A stretch of DNA of 64,000 nucleotides from Parahoeflea halophila (GTDB taxonomy: Bacteria > Pseudomonadota > Alphaproteobacteria > Rhizobiales > Rhizobiaceae): positions 496,001 through 560,000 of the forward strand of contig NZ_OCPC01000003.1 of assembly GCF_900220985.1 (NCBI RefSeq), given 5' to 3'. How positions within the stretch are numbered: position 1 is the first letter of the stretch; every line of letters starts with the position of its first letter. Below are positions 47,235 through 56,087 of the stretch, one piece after another. The notes below the pieces were generated by a model, which saw only the letters and a list, made by a program, of their open reading frames with translations, had not been told where the DNA came from and ran no database searches. Made by a program: the position numbers and the translations under genes.

Positions 47235-48545
47235 TTAGCGGTTGGCCTGCTCGAAACGGCGGAGCAATTCGTTGCCGCGTTCGGCAGCGGAATCCAGCGC
47301 TTCCTGGGCAGACTTGGAGCCGTTCCAGACACCTTCGAGTTCTTCGTCGATGATGCCGCGGATCTGGTCAAAGCTGCCCAGACGCAGGCCCTTGGAATTG
47401 GCGGTCGGCGCCTTGCCGGTCATCTGGATGATGGCAATGTCGGTGCCCGGGTTTTCGTCATAGTAACCCGACGCCTTGGTTTCCTCATAGGCTGCCATGG
47501 TGATCGGCAGATAGCCGGTATCCTGGTGCCACTTGGCCTGGATCTCGGAGCTCGAGAGGAAGTTGAAGAAAGCGGCAACGCCCTTGTACTCTTCCTCGGT
47601 CTGGCCCTGCATCACCCACAGCGACGCGCCACCGATGATTGTGTTCTGCGGCGCGCCTTCAACACCGCTCCAGTAGGGCAGCGGGCGGATATCGAAGTCG
47701 AAAGTGGCTTCGTTCTTCACACCGGCATAGCCTGCCGAAGATTCGGTGAACAGCGCGCACTCACCGGCACGGAACGGTGCACCGCCTTCATTGCGGCGGC
47801 CCGAATAGATGAATTTGCCGTCCTTGGCCCACTGTCCGAGCGTATCGATATGTTTGACCTGAACGTCACCATTGAGGCTGAGTTCGGTGTCGACGCCTGC
47901 AAAACCGTTCTCCTTGGTGGCGAAGGGAACATTGTGATAGGCGGAGAGGTTCTCGAGGTGAACCCAGCTCTGCCACGCAGTCGTCAGCGGGCACTTGTGG
48001 CCCGATTCCTTCAGCGCGTCGAGCGCGGTGCCGACCTTGTCCCAGGTGGACAGATCCATGTCCGGATCGAGACCGGCAGCTTCAAGCGCATCCCTGTTGA
48101 CGTAAAGGACAGGGGTCGACGAGTTGTAGGGCAGTGACAGCATCTGACCGTCAGTGGTGGTGTAGTACCCGGCGACAGCTGCCAGATAGGCGGACTGGTC
48201 GAATGGCAGGCCTGATTCAGCCATGACTTCGTAGACCGGCTTGATGGCGCCCTTGGCTCCCATCATCGTGGCGGTGCCGACTTCAAAAACCTGCAGAATG
48301 TCAGGTTGTTCGCCTGCGCGGAACGCGGCGATACCGGCGTTGAGCGTCTCCGAATAATTGCCCTTGTTGGTGGCAACCACGGTGTACTCGTCCTGCGATT
48401 CGTTGAACTTGGAAACCTGCTCGTCGAGCAGTTCTCCCAGGCGGCCGGTGAAGGCATGCCAGAAATCGATTTGCGTGGCGGCAGTTGCAGGTGCAACGCC
48501 CGCCATGAGTGCGGCGACAACGCCGGCTGCGACGAATTTTTTCAT
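47235..48545 (-). CDS. ugpB: sn-glycerol-3-phosphate ABC transporter substrate-binding protein
   Basis: Periplasmic binding protein of 436 residues with a signal peptide (residues 1-23, ending in ATA). The early FWHAFTGRLGELLDEQVSKFN and the VGTATMMGAKGAIKPV motif are typical of UgpB. GGAGG precedes the ATG at 48545; the frame is open to 48629. The first gene of ugpBAEC, with a Pho-box-like site about 90 bases upstream, as expected for import of an organic phosphate source under phosphate limitation. Confidence 0.94.
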   Translation of the reverse strand: MKKFVAAGVVAALMAGVAPATAATQIDFWHAFTGRLGELLDEQVSKFNESQDEYTVVATNKGNYSETLNAGIAAFRAGEQPDILQVFEVGTATMMGAKGAIKPVYEVMAESGLPFDQSAYLAAVAGYYTTTDGQMLSLPYNSSTPVLYVNRDALEAAGLDPDMDLSTWDKVGTALDALKESGHKCPLTTAWQSWVHLENLSAYHNVPFATKENGFAGVDTELSLNGDVQVKHIDTLGQWAKDGKFIYSGRRNEGGAPFRAGECALFTESSAGYAGVKNEATFDFDIRPLPYWSGVEGAPQNTIIGGASLWVMQGQTEEEYKGVAAFFNFLSSSEIQAKWHQDTGYLPITMAAYEETKASGYYDENPGTDIAIIQMTGKAPTANSKGLRLGSFDQIRGIIDEELEGVWNGSKSAQEALDSAAERGNELLRRFEQANR

Positions 48546-48582
48546 GTAAACTTCCTCCCTTGATGGGAAACGCGTGAAAACG

Positions 48583-48610
48583 AACGTAACCCGAAAGGGA
48601 AACGTAACCC
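48583..48610 (-). repeat. Direct repeat in the ugpB leader
   Basis: AACGTAACCC occurs twice (48583-48592 and 48601-48610, plus-strand reading) with an 8-base spacer, an 18-base period of nearly two helical turns. It lies between the Pho-box-like site and the ugpB ATG and could be a second regulator site. Confidence 0.5.
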
Positions 48611-48632
48611 CACGAGGACTACAGCGCAAATG

Positions 48633-48650
48633 AAATCAGTTTTATGACAG
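48633..48650 (-). promoter_or_regulatory. Pho-box-like site upstream of ugpB
   Basis: On the minus strand CTGTCAT (7 of 7 with the PhoB half-site) is followed after four bases (AAAA) by CTGATTT (4 of 7). It lies about 90 bases before the ugpB start. It fits control of ugp genes by PhoB, which is known for rhizobia and E. coli. Confidence 0.55.
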
Positions 48651-48827
48651 CGATTGTGGAAAACGAAACCGGGAGTGAACCTCTTCGGTTCTGCCAAACA
48701 AACGAGCTGATTATCAGGAAAAACCCGCAACTGATTTAAACCGCGCAAAAGCAAACCGGGCTTTTCATTCCGTCCCGCTTTGCGCATCATGTGCACTGCA
48801 AAATGAACCGAAGTGCGAGGGGCACCG

Positions 48828-50093
48828 ATGTCCGAATTCCTGTACGAGTACCCGGTCTTGTGGGACTGGATCAGCTTTGCCGTGCGCTGGCTGCATGTGA
48901 TCACGGCGATCGCCTGGATCGGATCATCGTTCTATTTCATCGCGCTGGATCTGGGGCTGGTGCAGCGGCCCGGCCTGCCCGAAGGGGCTTACGGCGAAGA
49001 ATGGCAGGTCCATGGCGGCGGATTCTATCATATCCAGAAATACCTGGTGGCGCCGCCAAACCTGCCCGAGCACCTGACCTGGTTCAAATGGGAGAGCTAT
49101 GTCACCTGGCTGTCAGGCTTTGCCCTGTTGTGCGTTGTTTACTACGCCGGTGCCGAGCTCTACCTGATCGATGTCAACGTGCTCGATGTCTCGGCGCCTG
49201 TAGCAATCGGCATTTCCGTAGCATCCATCGTTTTTGGCTGGGTCATCTATGACCTTCTGTGCAAGTCGCCGATCGGGCAGAACACCACGGGGTTGATGCT
49301 GGTGCTGTTTGCCGTGCTGGTGGCAATGGCATGGGGTTATACCCAGGTGTTCACAGGCCGGGCAGCGCTTCTGCACCTAGGCGCGTTTACCGCGACCATC
49401 ATGAGCGCCAACGTGGCAATGATCATCATACCGAACCAGAAGGTGGTGGTGGCCGACCTCAAGGCCGGGCGGACACCGGATCCGAAATATGGCCGCATCG
49501 CCAAGCAGCGCTCGCTGCACAACAACTATCTCACCCTGCCGGTGATTTTCCTGATGCTGTCGAACCATTATCCGCTGGCGTTTGCCACCCAGTGGAACTG
49601 GCTGATCGCGGCTCTGGTGTTCCTGATGGGGGTCACCATCCGCCACTGGTTCAACACCGTACATGCACGCAAGGGCAAGCCGCACTGGACCTGGGCGGCG
49701 ACCGTGGCGCTGTTTCTTGCCGTGATCTGGCTGTCGAGCCTGCCGCGAACCGATGAAGTCATCGAGGAGGCCTCGCTGGCGCCGGTGCATCAGCGGTTTG
49801 TCGACAATGCGCATTTTGAGGCCGTGAGCGAAACAATCATGGGCCGCTGCTCAATGTGTCATGCGGCGGAGCCGTTCTGGGATGGCATCGCACACGCCCC
49901 CAAGGACGTGAAGCTGGAGACGGAAGCCGATATCGCCCGCCACGCGCGCGACATCTACCTGCAAGCCGGGCGAAGCCACGCGATGCCGCCCGGCAACATT
50001 ACCTATGTCGAGCCGGAAGAGCGGGCGCTTTTCGTCGCCTGGTACGAATCCGCGGTCGCCGGCGGGACCAAAGCTGACGAGGCAGGGCAATGA
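48828..50093 (+). CDS. puuD: Urate oxidase, membrane-bound with cytochrome c domain (PuuD)
   Basis: A 421-residue urate hydroxylase of the PuuD type, which converts urate to 5-hydroxyisourate at the membrane and passes electrons to a cytochrome c. It has about eight transmembrane helices (VRWLHVITAIAWIGSSFYFIALD and others) and a C-terminal class I cytochrome c with a heme site CSMCH (Cys341, Cys344, His345) and the axial Met in HAMPPGN. The ATG at 48828 lies 15 bases after an upstream in-frame start. It overlaps guaD by 4 bp (ATGA). Confidence 0.94.
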   Translation: MSEFLYEYPVLWDWISFAVRWLHVITAIAWIGSSFYFIALDLGLVQRPGLPEGAYGEEWQVHGGGFYHIQKYLVAPPNLPEHLTWFKWESYVTWLSGFALLCVVYYAGAELYLIDVNVLDVSAPVAIGISVASIVFGWVIYDLLCKSPIGQNTTGLMLVLFAVLVAMAWGYTQVFTGRAALLHLGAFTATIMSANVAMIIIPNQKVVVADLKAGRTPDPKYGRIAKQRSLHNNYLTLPVIFLMLSNHYPLAFATQWNWLIAALVFLMGVTIRHWFNTVHARKGKPHWTWAATVALFLAVIWLSSLPRTDEVIEEASLAPVHQRFVDNAHFEAVSETIMGRCSMCHAAEPFWDGIAHAPKDVKLETEADIARHARDIYLQAGRSHAMPPGNITYVEPEERALFVAWYESAVAGGTKADEAGQ

Positions 50094-51379
50094 CAGCAAG
50101 GCTGCTGCGCGGCCGTACGCTGAGTTTCAAGTCCCGCCCGCAAGCGCGTGACGATCATGCAAGCTATATCTACGAAGAAGACGGCGCGCTGCTGATCGAG
50201 AACGGGCGGATTACCGCAGCCGGGTCCTATGCCAATGTCAACACCAAGGCGCCCATCGGCACCGAGGTTATCGATCACCGCCCCTACCTGCTGATGGCCG
50301 GCTTCATTGACCCCCACATCCATTTCCCGCAGATGCAGGTGACAGCAAGCTACGCTGCCAATCTGCTCGAATGGCTCAACACCTACACCTTCGTCGAAGA
50401 ACAGCGTTTTGCCGACGCCTCGCATTCCGCTCGCTTTGCCATGCTGTTCTTTGACGAGCTGTTGCGGCACGGCACAACGACTGCTGCCGCCTATTGTTCG
50501 GTTCACAAGGGATCGGCCGACGCCTTTTTCGCCGAGGCCCAGCGCCGCAACCTGCTGATGGTCGGCGGCAAGGTGATGATGGACCGCAACGCGCCCGAGG
50601 CGCTGACCGACACGGCGCAATCAGGTTACGACGACACCAGGGCGGTGATCGAGGCCTGGCACGGCAAGGGCCGCAATCACGTGGCAATCACACCCCGGTT
50701 CGCGATCACCTCGACGCCTGAGCAGCTGGAAGCGGCAGGCACCCTGGCGCGCGAGAATCCCGAGCTTCTGATCCAGACCCACCTGTCGGAAAACAATGCC
50801 GAGATTGCCTATACGCTGGAACTTTACCCGGAGGCCAAGGACTACACCGACATCTATGCCCGCTATGGCCTGTTGACGCGCAAGATGCTGCTCGGCCACG
50901 CCATCCACCTCGCCGACCGTGAGATGGAGGCCATTGCCGAGGCCGGCTCCGTGGCCGTGCACTGCCCGACTTCGAACCTGTTCCTGGGCTCCGGCCTGTT
51001 CGATCTCAAGCGGATCAGGGAACATGGGGTGCGCATGGCGATCGCCACCGATATCGGCGGCGGATCGAGCTACTCGCTGCTGCGGACGCTTGACGAAGCC
51101 TACAAGATACAGCAGTTGCGCGGCAACCGCTTGGCGCCGATCGAAAGCTACTGGCAAGCCACACGCGGCAATGCAGAAGCCTTGGGACTCGTCGAGCGGA
51201 TTGGAACACTGGAGCCGGGAAGCGACGCGGACATCATCGTTCTCGACGCGTGCGCCACACCCGCCATGAAGATCCGGATGGAAACCGTTCAGACGCTGGA
51301 AGAAGAACTCTTCCTGATGCAAACAATGGGTGACGACCGCTCGGTCCGGGCGGTCTATGTTGCTGGCGAAGCGGTTTAG
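50090..51379 (+). CDS. guaD: Guanine deaminase
   Basis: Zinc amidohydrolase of 429 residues that deaminates guanine to xanthine, the substrate of the Xdh enzyme encoded 6.6 kb upstream. Metal and active-site motifs are DPHIHFPQMQ, the HLSEN block, GHAIHLADRE and ATDIGGGSSYSLLRTLDEAYK. Its ATG overlaps the puuD stop, so the two are cotranscribed. Confidence 0.95.
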   Translation: MTARLLRGRTLSFKSRPQARDDHASYIYEEDGALLIENGRITAAGSYANVNTKAPIGTEVIDHRPYLLMAGFIDPHIHFPQMQVTASYAANLLEWLNTYTFVEEQRFADASHSARFAMLFFDELLRHGTTTAAAYCSVHKGSADAFFAEAQRRNLLMVGGKVMMDRNAPEALTDTAQSGYDDTRAVIEAWHGKGRNHVAITPRFAITSTPEQLEAAGTLARENPELLIQTHLSENNAEIAYTLELYPEAKDYTDIYARYGLLTRKMLLGHAIHLADREMEAIAEAGSVAVHCPTSNLFLGSGLFDLKRIREHGVRMAIATDIGGGSSYSLLRTLDEAYKIQQLRGNRLAPIESYWQATRGNAEALGLVERIGTLEPGSDADIIVLDACATPAMKIRMETVQTLEEELFLMQTMGDDRSVRAVYVAGEAV

Positions 51380-51434
51380 GCGTTCTTGGGGAAGCGGGTC
51401 GGGATCTTGTCCCCTGCGCTGTCACAAATCCGTC

Positions 51435-51449
51435 TTAACCATTCGTTAA
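51435..51449. promoter_or_regulatory. CtrA-type site in a convergent intergenic region
   Basis: TTAA, seven bases (CCATTCG), TTAA matches the CtrA consensus TTAA-N7-TTAA exactly. It lies between the 3' ends of guaD and uraH, so it is not a typical promoter site. A chance match is possible because half-sites of this kind are common in AT-rich gaps. Confidence 0.4.
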
Positions 51450-51605
51450 CGATCTTCATGCAAGCTGTGTATCAGCAGCGGTTCTTTTGGGGATCGTTAA
51501 TAAGGTCGCGTGAGCACGGATGTACTGCCACGCGGCTTTTGCTTTTTCCGGGCCTTTTCCCCACCGCTCCAACCATGACACTGCTGCCAGTGAGGCCTGC
51601 CGGCC

Positions 51606-51986
51606 TCAGCTTCCGCGATAGGTCGAGTAGCCGTAAGCCGAGATCAGCAGCGGGACATGGTAATGCGCAGCCGTGTCGGCAATGCCGAAGCGGATCGGAA
51701 TCACGTCGAGAAAGGCCGGATCGGGCAGCGTCTCGCCGGTCGAGCGCAGATAATCGCCGGCATGGAATTTCAGCTCGTAGACACCAGCTTCAAGCTCTGT
51801 ACCCGACAGCAGCGGACCATCGACCCGTCCATCTGAGTTGGTGCTGACAGTCTTGACCAGGTGATGCTCTTGTCCCTCGATGCGGGTGAGCTCGATGGCC
51901 AGCCCGGCTGCAGGCCTGCCGCGCGCGGTATCGAGCACATGGGTGGTCAGGCGTCCGGTTTCGGTAGCAAGTGGCTGGGCGGACAT
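51606..51986 (-). CDS. uraH: 5-hydroxyisourate hydrolase
   Basis: A 126-residue transthyretin-like enzyme that opens 5-hydroxyisourate to OHCU. It has [21 protein letters not shown] at the start and the invariant C-terminal YRGS. The ATG at 51986 with AGGAG six bases upstream is the start; the ATG at 51992 has the ribosome site too close. The last gene of puuE-uraD-allA-uraH. Confidence 0.96.
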   Translation of the reverse strand: MSAQPLATETGRLTTHVLDTARGRPAAGLAIELTRIEGQEHHLVKTVSTNSDGRVDGPLLSGTELEAGVYELKFHAGDYLRSTGETLPDPAFLDVIPIRFGIADTAAHYHVPLLISAYGYSTYRGS

Positions 51987-52000
51987 TGGCATCTCCTTGT

Positions 52001-52531
52001 TCAGTGTACGGACGTTTGGTGGGCCGGCGGTGAATCGGCCGGATCGGCGATCAAATAGGGTGTGTCGTAGTCAGCTTCTTCAAGGTTGATGCCGCCGCCT
52101 TCGCGGTCCATCACCATAAAATCACTGACCTGGCCGACGGCAATCAGCGGGTGATGCCAGACATTGCGGTCATATTGCAGCCCGACATGTCCGGGCACCA
52201 GAAATGCGCGTGGTTCACCCGGGCGGCCACGGTCATCGGGCGCCACCACGGCAATCCAGTCGCCCTGGGTGACCGGAAAGAACGCCTGGCTGCCCAGCGG
52301 ATGGCGCTCCATCATGTCGACGGTGTAGGGAAACTGACGCGGCTGGCCGCGAAACAGCGACAGGATGGTGTGCCCGCCTTCGGCCCCGGTATCGGCCATG
52401 GCCAGCGCGTGAAACCGCTCGGTGGTGCCGCCATTGATCATGCGCAATTCAGCCGCAGCGGCGTCCATGACGGCGCCAAACGGAGCAAAGGCTTCGGCGG
52501 TCAGCGCTTCAAGCTTCAACATGGCAGTCAT
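52001..52531 (-). CDS. allA: Ureidoglycolate lyase
   Basis: A 176-residue cupin enzyme that splits ureidoglycolate to glyoxylate and urea, the last carbon-yielding step of the ureide pathway. The family text [31 protein letters not shown] and WHHPLIAVG is clear. It starts 3 bp after uraD and ends 14 bp before uraH. The enzyme for allantoate degradation is not encoded here. Confidence 0.93.
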   Translation of the reverse strand: MTAMLKLEALTAEAFAPFGAVMDAAAAELRMINGGTTERFHALAMADTGAEGGHTILSLFRGQPRQFPYTVDMMERHPLGSQAFFPVTQGDWIAVVAPDDRGRPGEPRAFLVPGHVGLQYDRNVWHHPLIAVGQVSDFMVMDREGGGINLEEADYDTPYLIADPADSPPAHQTSVH

Positions 52532-52534
52532 TGT

Positions 52535-53032
52535 TCAGCCTTCCGGGAGAAGCGCATGGATGCGGAAACCGGCGATCTTCTCGACTTCGGCACAGGCAGT
52601 CGCGAATTCAGTCTCCGTATCATTTTCGACGCGGGTCTCGAAGGCCGCCAGAATGCTGTTCTTGTCGTGCCCCTTGACTGCAATGATGAAGGGAAAACCG
52701 AAATCGGCCATGTAGCGGCTGTTGAGCTTGGTGAAACGGGCGTGCTCATCGGCGCTGAGACGGTCAAGACCGGCACCGGCCTGCTCGGATTTCGATTCTT
52801 CGGTCAGGCCTCCGGCGATCGCCAGCTTACCGGCAAGATCGGGGTGGGCGCGCAGAACGCCCATGCGCTCGTCGGAACTGGCCGCGCGAAACTCCGCGCA
52901 CAAGGCTTCATGAACGGGACCGGCGTGGAGCGGGGTGACAATCCGGCCATTGTCCCAGGCGCGCTCTGCGATCCAGGAGGAATGCTCGAACACGCCACCA
53001 AACCGGGTGACAAACTCATCGCGATTGCTCAT
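52535..53032 (-). CDS. uraD: 2-oxo-4-hydroxy-4-carboxy-5-ureidoimidazoline decarboxylase
   Basis: A 165-residue OHCU decarboxylase that gives S-allantoin. The family motifs are FGGVFEHSSWIAERAW, AHPDLAGKLA and YMADFGFPFIIAVKG. The frame is open to 53365, but the ATG at 53032 overlaps the puuE stop as ATGA and starts the true domain. Confidence 0.95.
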   Translation of the reverse strand: MSNRDEFVTRFGGVFEHSSWIAERAWDNGRIVTPLHAGPVHEALCAEFRAASSDERMGVLRAHPDLAGKLAIAGGLTEESKSEQAGAGLDRLSADEHARFTKLNSRYMADFGFPFIIAVKGHDKNSILAAFETRVENDTETEFATACAEVEKIAGFRIHALLPEG

Positions 53033-53952
53033 GTCTTGTTCTCCGGATGATGGTGGCGGTGCCAGTGATTTGCGATGTCGATGCGGCGCGTCACCCAGGC
53101 CTTGTCGTGAGTGGCGACATAGTCGAGGAACCTCGCCAGCGCCGCCGCACGGCCGGGACGTCCAACCAGGCGGCAATGCAGGCCGATCGACATCATCTTC
53201 GGGCTTCCGGCGGCACCCTCGGCCATCAGCACGTCGAATGTGTCCTTGAGATAGGTGAAGAACTGGTCGCCTGAATTGAAGCCCTGCGGCGTGGCAAAGC
53301 GCATGTCGTTGGCGTCCAGCGTGTAGGGAACGATCAGATGCGGCCCCTTGGGCCCCTCGACCCAAAAAGGCAGCTCATCGGCATAGGAATCGGCCGAATA
53401 GACAAATCCGCCCTCCTCCATCACCAGCTTCAAGGTGTTGACGGAAGGCTTGCCCTGGTAGATGCCGAGCGGACGCGACCCTGTCACTTCGGTGTGAATG
53501 CGGACGCAGTCGGCGATGTGACGGCGCTCTTCCTCCTCGGAGAAGTCCTTGTATTCGAGCCAGCGCAGTCCGTGACTGGCGATCTCCCAGCCGGCTTCGT
53601 TCATGGCCGCGACGGCTTCGGGATTGCGCTGCATCGCAAGGGCGACACCATAGACCGTGACCGGCATGTTGCGCTCGGTGAACAGGCGCCAGAGCCGCCA
53701 GAAGCCGGAGCGCGATCCGTACTCGTAAAGCGATTCCATGTTCAGGTTGCGCTGACCGGGCCAGGGCTGCGCCCCGACGATTTCCGACAGCAGGCTTTCG
53801 GACGCCGGATCGCCATCAAGAATGCAGCTTTCACCGCCCTCCTCATAATTGACCACGAACTGCACCGCGCAATGGGCACCCGATGGCCATTGCGGGTCTG
53901 GCGGGTTGCGGCCATAGCCGATCAGGTCGCGGGGATATGGTGTCGTGTTCAT
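53029..53952 (-). CDS. puuE: Allantoinase PuuE (polysaccharide deacetylase family)
   Basis: A 307-residue metal-independent or zinc allantoinase of the deacetylase fold that opens allantoin to allantoate. It has the family start YPRDLIGYGRNPPDPQWPSGAHCAVQFVVNYEEGGE and EIASHGLRWLEYKD with the metal His pair. It is the first gene of the minus-strand ureide operon. Confidence 0.94.
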   Translation of the reverse strand: MNTTPYPRDLIGYGRNPPDPQWPSGAHCAVQFVVNYEEGGESCILDGDPASESLLSEIVGAQPWPGQRNLNMESLYEYGSRSGFWRLWRLFTERNMPVTVYGVALAMQRNPEAVAAMNEAGWEIASHGLRWLEYKDFSEEEERRHIADCVRIHTEVTGSRPLGIYQGKPSVNTLKLVMEEGGFVYSADSYADELPFWVEGPKGPHLIVPYTLDANDMRFATPQGFNSGDQFFTYLKDTFDVLMAEGAAGSPKMMSIGLHCRLVGRPGRAAALARFLDYVATHDKAWVTRRIDIANHWHRHHHPENKT

Positions 53953-54087
53953 TGCTCGGTCCGTGATGATTTCGGCGCAAACGGTAGCAGCACCGCCTCA
54001 AAAGTCGAGGCCCCGACTTTGAAGAAAAACCGCAAGCTGTTGCGGCATTTCTTGCCGGTCAGACGGCCCTCCGCGCACCTTCCAGTT

Positions 54088-55272
54088 CTATTGAAGCGTC
54101 TGGTTCTTGGCGGCCTTGGCCAGGTGATAGGCGACGGAAAAGCTCTGCGGGGCCTTCGGGTCGTCACCCCCGGTAATTCCGGCAACGAGGCAGTCGGCCA
54201 TGCGATGGGCGATGCCGAAACTTATCTTGAAACCGCCGGCCATTGCCAGTACGCCCGGTGCGCCGGGAACGGGCCCCAGCATGGGATCGCGCCCGATCGC
54301 TCGGGGGCGCACCCCGGCCCAGCGGCGAATGACCGGAGCTTCCTTGATAAGCGGGCAGAGCTTGCGGGCGCGCTTGAGGATCTGGTCGAGCTTGTCGTCG
54401 GTGGCTGCCGGGTCATCAAACGTGTTCTCGCTGGTCGACCCGACGGCAACGTGACCGTTTTCATGGGCAATGACATACACGCCGTCATCGTAAACCAGCG
54501 GCAGATCCGGCGGCGCCTTGGCGTCGAGGAGCGCCGCCTGGCCCTTGACGCCGCTGCCAATTGCGTTGAGCGGCATCCCTGTCAGACGCGCAATCTGGGA
54601 AAAGGCGTCGACCCCGCTGGCAATCGCAACGTGACCAAACCCGATCCGGGCGCCGTCCGACAGGGTTGCCCGTTTCGACTGCGGATTGATATCGATGACA
54701 GACGTTCCCAAACGCAGATCGAAGTTTGGCTTCAGGGCGAGGCTGTGCAGCAAGGCAGCAAGCAGCCCCGGAGGCGAAACCCGTGCCGAAAGCGTCTCAT
54801 GCACAATGCCCTGCGGTGCGCGTAGAATATTGGGCCAGTCACTACGGGCCGGCGTGTGGTGCACCTCATAGCGGAAGCGCCCACCCCAGTTGGTTCGGGC
54901 ATCGGCCACACGATCCAGGGCGGTGAAACGCCCGCGCTCACTGAGCAGCGGCAGGATGCGGCCCACGCGGCGATAGGCGCAATATTCGCCAGTCTCGGAT
55001 TCCAGTTGCCGGATTTCTGTTTCGAGATCGACCAGGGCGCGGAACTGGAAATCCTTCTTTTCGTTCCAGCGCTCGGGGCTGTGGGGCATCAGCGCGCCGA
55101 GAAATCCGCCACTGGCACCTCCACCGGGATTACCGCGCTCCACCAAAGTCACCGACAGGCCGGCACGTGCCGCCTTGACCGCCAGCCACAGCCCGGCCAC
55201 CCCGGCCCCGGCAATCAACAGATCGGGTGCTGCTTGACCGGTGTGCGATGCGCCGTTATCGGCAACAGTCAT
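54088..55272 (-). CDS. FAD-dependent oxidoreductase (DAO type, possible MnmC C-terminal partner)
   Basis: A 394-residue FAD enzyme of the DAO fold: dinucleotide motif LLIAGAGVAGLWLAVKAARAG near the N-terminus and a C-terminal RPRAIGRDPMLGPVPG and GGFKISFGIAH. The gene is divergent from mnmD, and the two ATGs share two bases (CATG). In E. coli MnmC fuses an MnmD methyltransferase with such an FAD oxidase that removes the carboxymethyl group of cmnm5(s2)U34. By position, this protein is a candidate for the oxidase half, but amino-acid oxidase or thiazole synthesis functions cannot be excluded. AGGGGGA lies 7 bases before its ATG. Confidence 0.82.
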   Translation of the reverse strand: MTVADNGASHTGQAAPDLLIAGAGVAGLWLAVKAARAGLSVTLVERGNPGGGASGGFLGALMPHSPERWNEKKDFQFRALVDLETEIRQLESETGEYCAYRRVGRILPLLSERGRFTALDRVADARTNWGGRFRYEVHHTPARSDWPNILRAPQGIVHETLSARVSPPGLLAALLHSLALKPNFDLRLGTSVIDINPQSKRATLSDGARIGFGHVAIASGVDAFSQIARLTGMPLNAIGSGVKGQAALLDAKAPPDLPLVYDDGVYVIAHENGHVAVGSTSENTFDDPAATDDKLDQILKRARKLCPLIKEAPVIRRWAGVRPRAIGRDPMLGPVPGAPGVLAMAGGFKISFGIAHRMADCLVAGITGGDDPKAPQSFSVAYHLAKAAKNQTLQ

Positions 55273-56032
55273 GATTGATCCCCCTGATCCCGATGCAAAG
55301 CACGCAGCGCAGCAGGCCGCACTGTCCTGGCACGAGGGCGATATGCCTTATTCAGAGGAATTTGGCGACTTTTATTATTCCAGGGCCGATGGCCGCGCGG
55401 AATGCCGCCACGTCTTCCTCGCTGCAAACGGGCTGCCTGACCGCTTTGCCGTAAGACCGAACTTCGTCATCGCCGAGCTGGGATTTGGCACCGGGCTCAA
55501 CTTCATAGAGACCTGGTCGGCTTGGGAGACCACCGCGCCAAAGGGCGCGCGGCTCGACTTTCACTCGTTCGAACTGCGGTTGCTCAGCCGGGAGAATATC
55601 GAGCGGGCGCTCTCGGCCTGGCCGGATCTCGCCAGCAAGGCGCGCGAGCTGACCTCCCGGTGGCCGGACAAGCCGGCAGGCGATGTCAAAATCGATTTCG
55701 CAGGCCAGGACAAATCCATCCGGCTGCACGTCCATTCAGGTCTGGCGCTGGCGCGGTTGAATGCGGCGGCATTTGCCGCCGATGCGTGGTTTCTCGATGG
55801 TTTTTCGCCGGCCCGCAATCCCGGAATGTGGTCAGCTGAGCTGATGCGTGCTGTCGCAGATCATACGGTCGATGGCGGAACATTTGCCACCTATTCAGCC
55901 GCCGGCTGGGTGCGGCGCAACCTTCAGGCGGCGGGATTTCGCGTGGAGAAGCGTCCCGGGCATAGCGGCAAGCGCGACATGAGCGCGGGTGTGCTCGTGA
56001 ATGCACTGCAAATGCCAGAGACCCTGGGCTGA
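55271..56032 (+). CDS. mnmD: tRNA (mnm5s2U34) methyltransferase MnmD
   Basis: A 253-residue SAM-dependent methyltransferase for the wobble uridine of tRNA. It matches the N-terminal half of E. coli MnmC: PYSEEFGDFYYS, HVFLAANGLPDRF, then the SAM motif ELGFGTGLNF, and DAWFLDGFSPARNPGMW with the catalytic region. The ATG at 55271 is needed for the first strand but has no clear ribosome site. A second ATG at 55343 follows GAGGG but would lose conserved residues. It is divergent from an FAD oxidoreductase with overlapping start codons. Confidence 0.9.
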   Translation: MIDPPDPDAKHAAQQAALSWHEGDMPYSEEFGDFYYSRADGRAECRHVFLAANGLPDRFAVRPNFVIAELGFGTGLNFIETWSAWETTAPKGARLDFHSFELRLLSRENIERALSAWPDLASKARELTSRWPDKPAGDVKIDFAGQDKSIRLHVHSGLALARLNAAAFAADAWFLDGFSPARNPGMWSAELMRAVADHTVDGGTFATYSAAGWVRRNLQAAGFRVEKRPGHSGKRDMSAGVLVNALQMPETLG

Positions 56033-56087
56033 ACCGGCAGGGTTGATCCCCGTCGTCAGGCATTCAATACCGTTGCGCCGCGCCTTG

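Noticed and set aside
46728-48137. 469-residue plus-strand frame
   Set aside because: It is antisense to ugpA and ugpB.
53338-54825. 495-residue plus-strand frame
   Set aside because: It is antisense to puuE and the FAD oxidoreductase gene and spans their intergenic gap.
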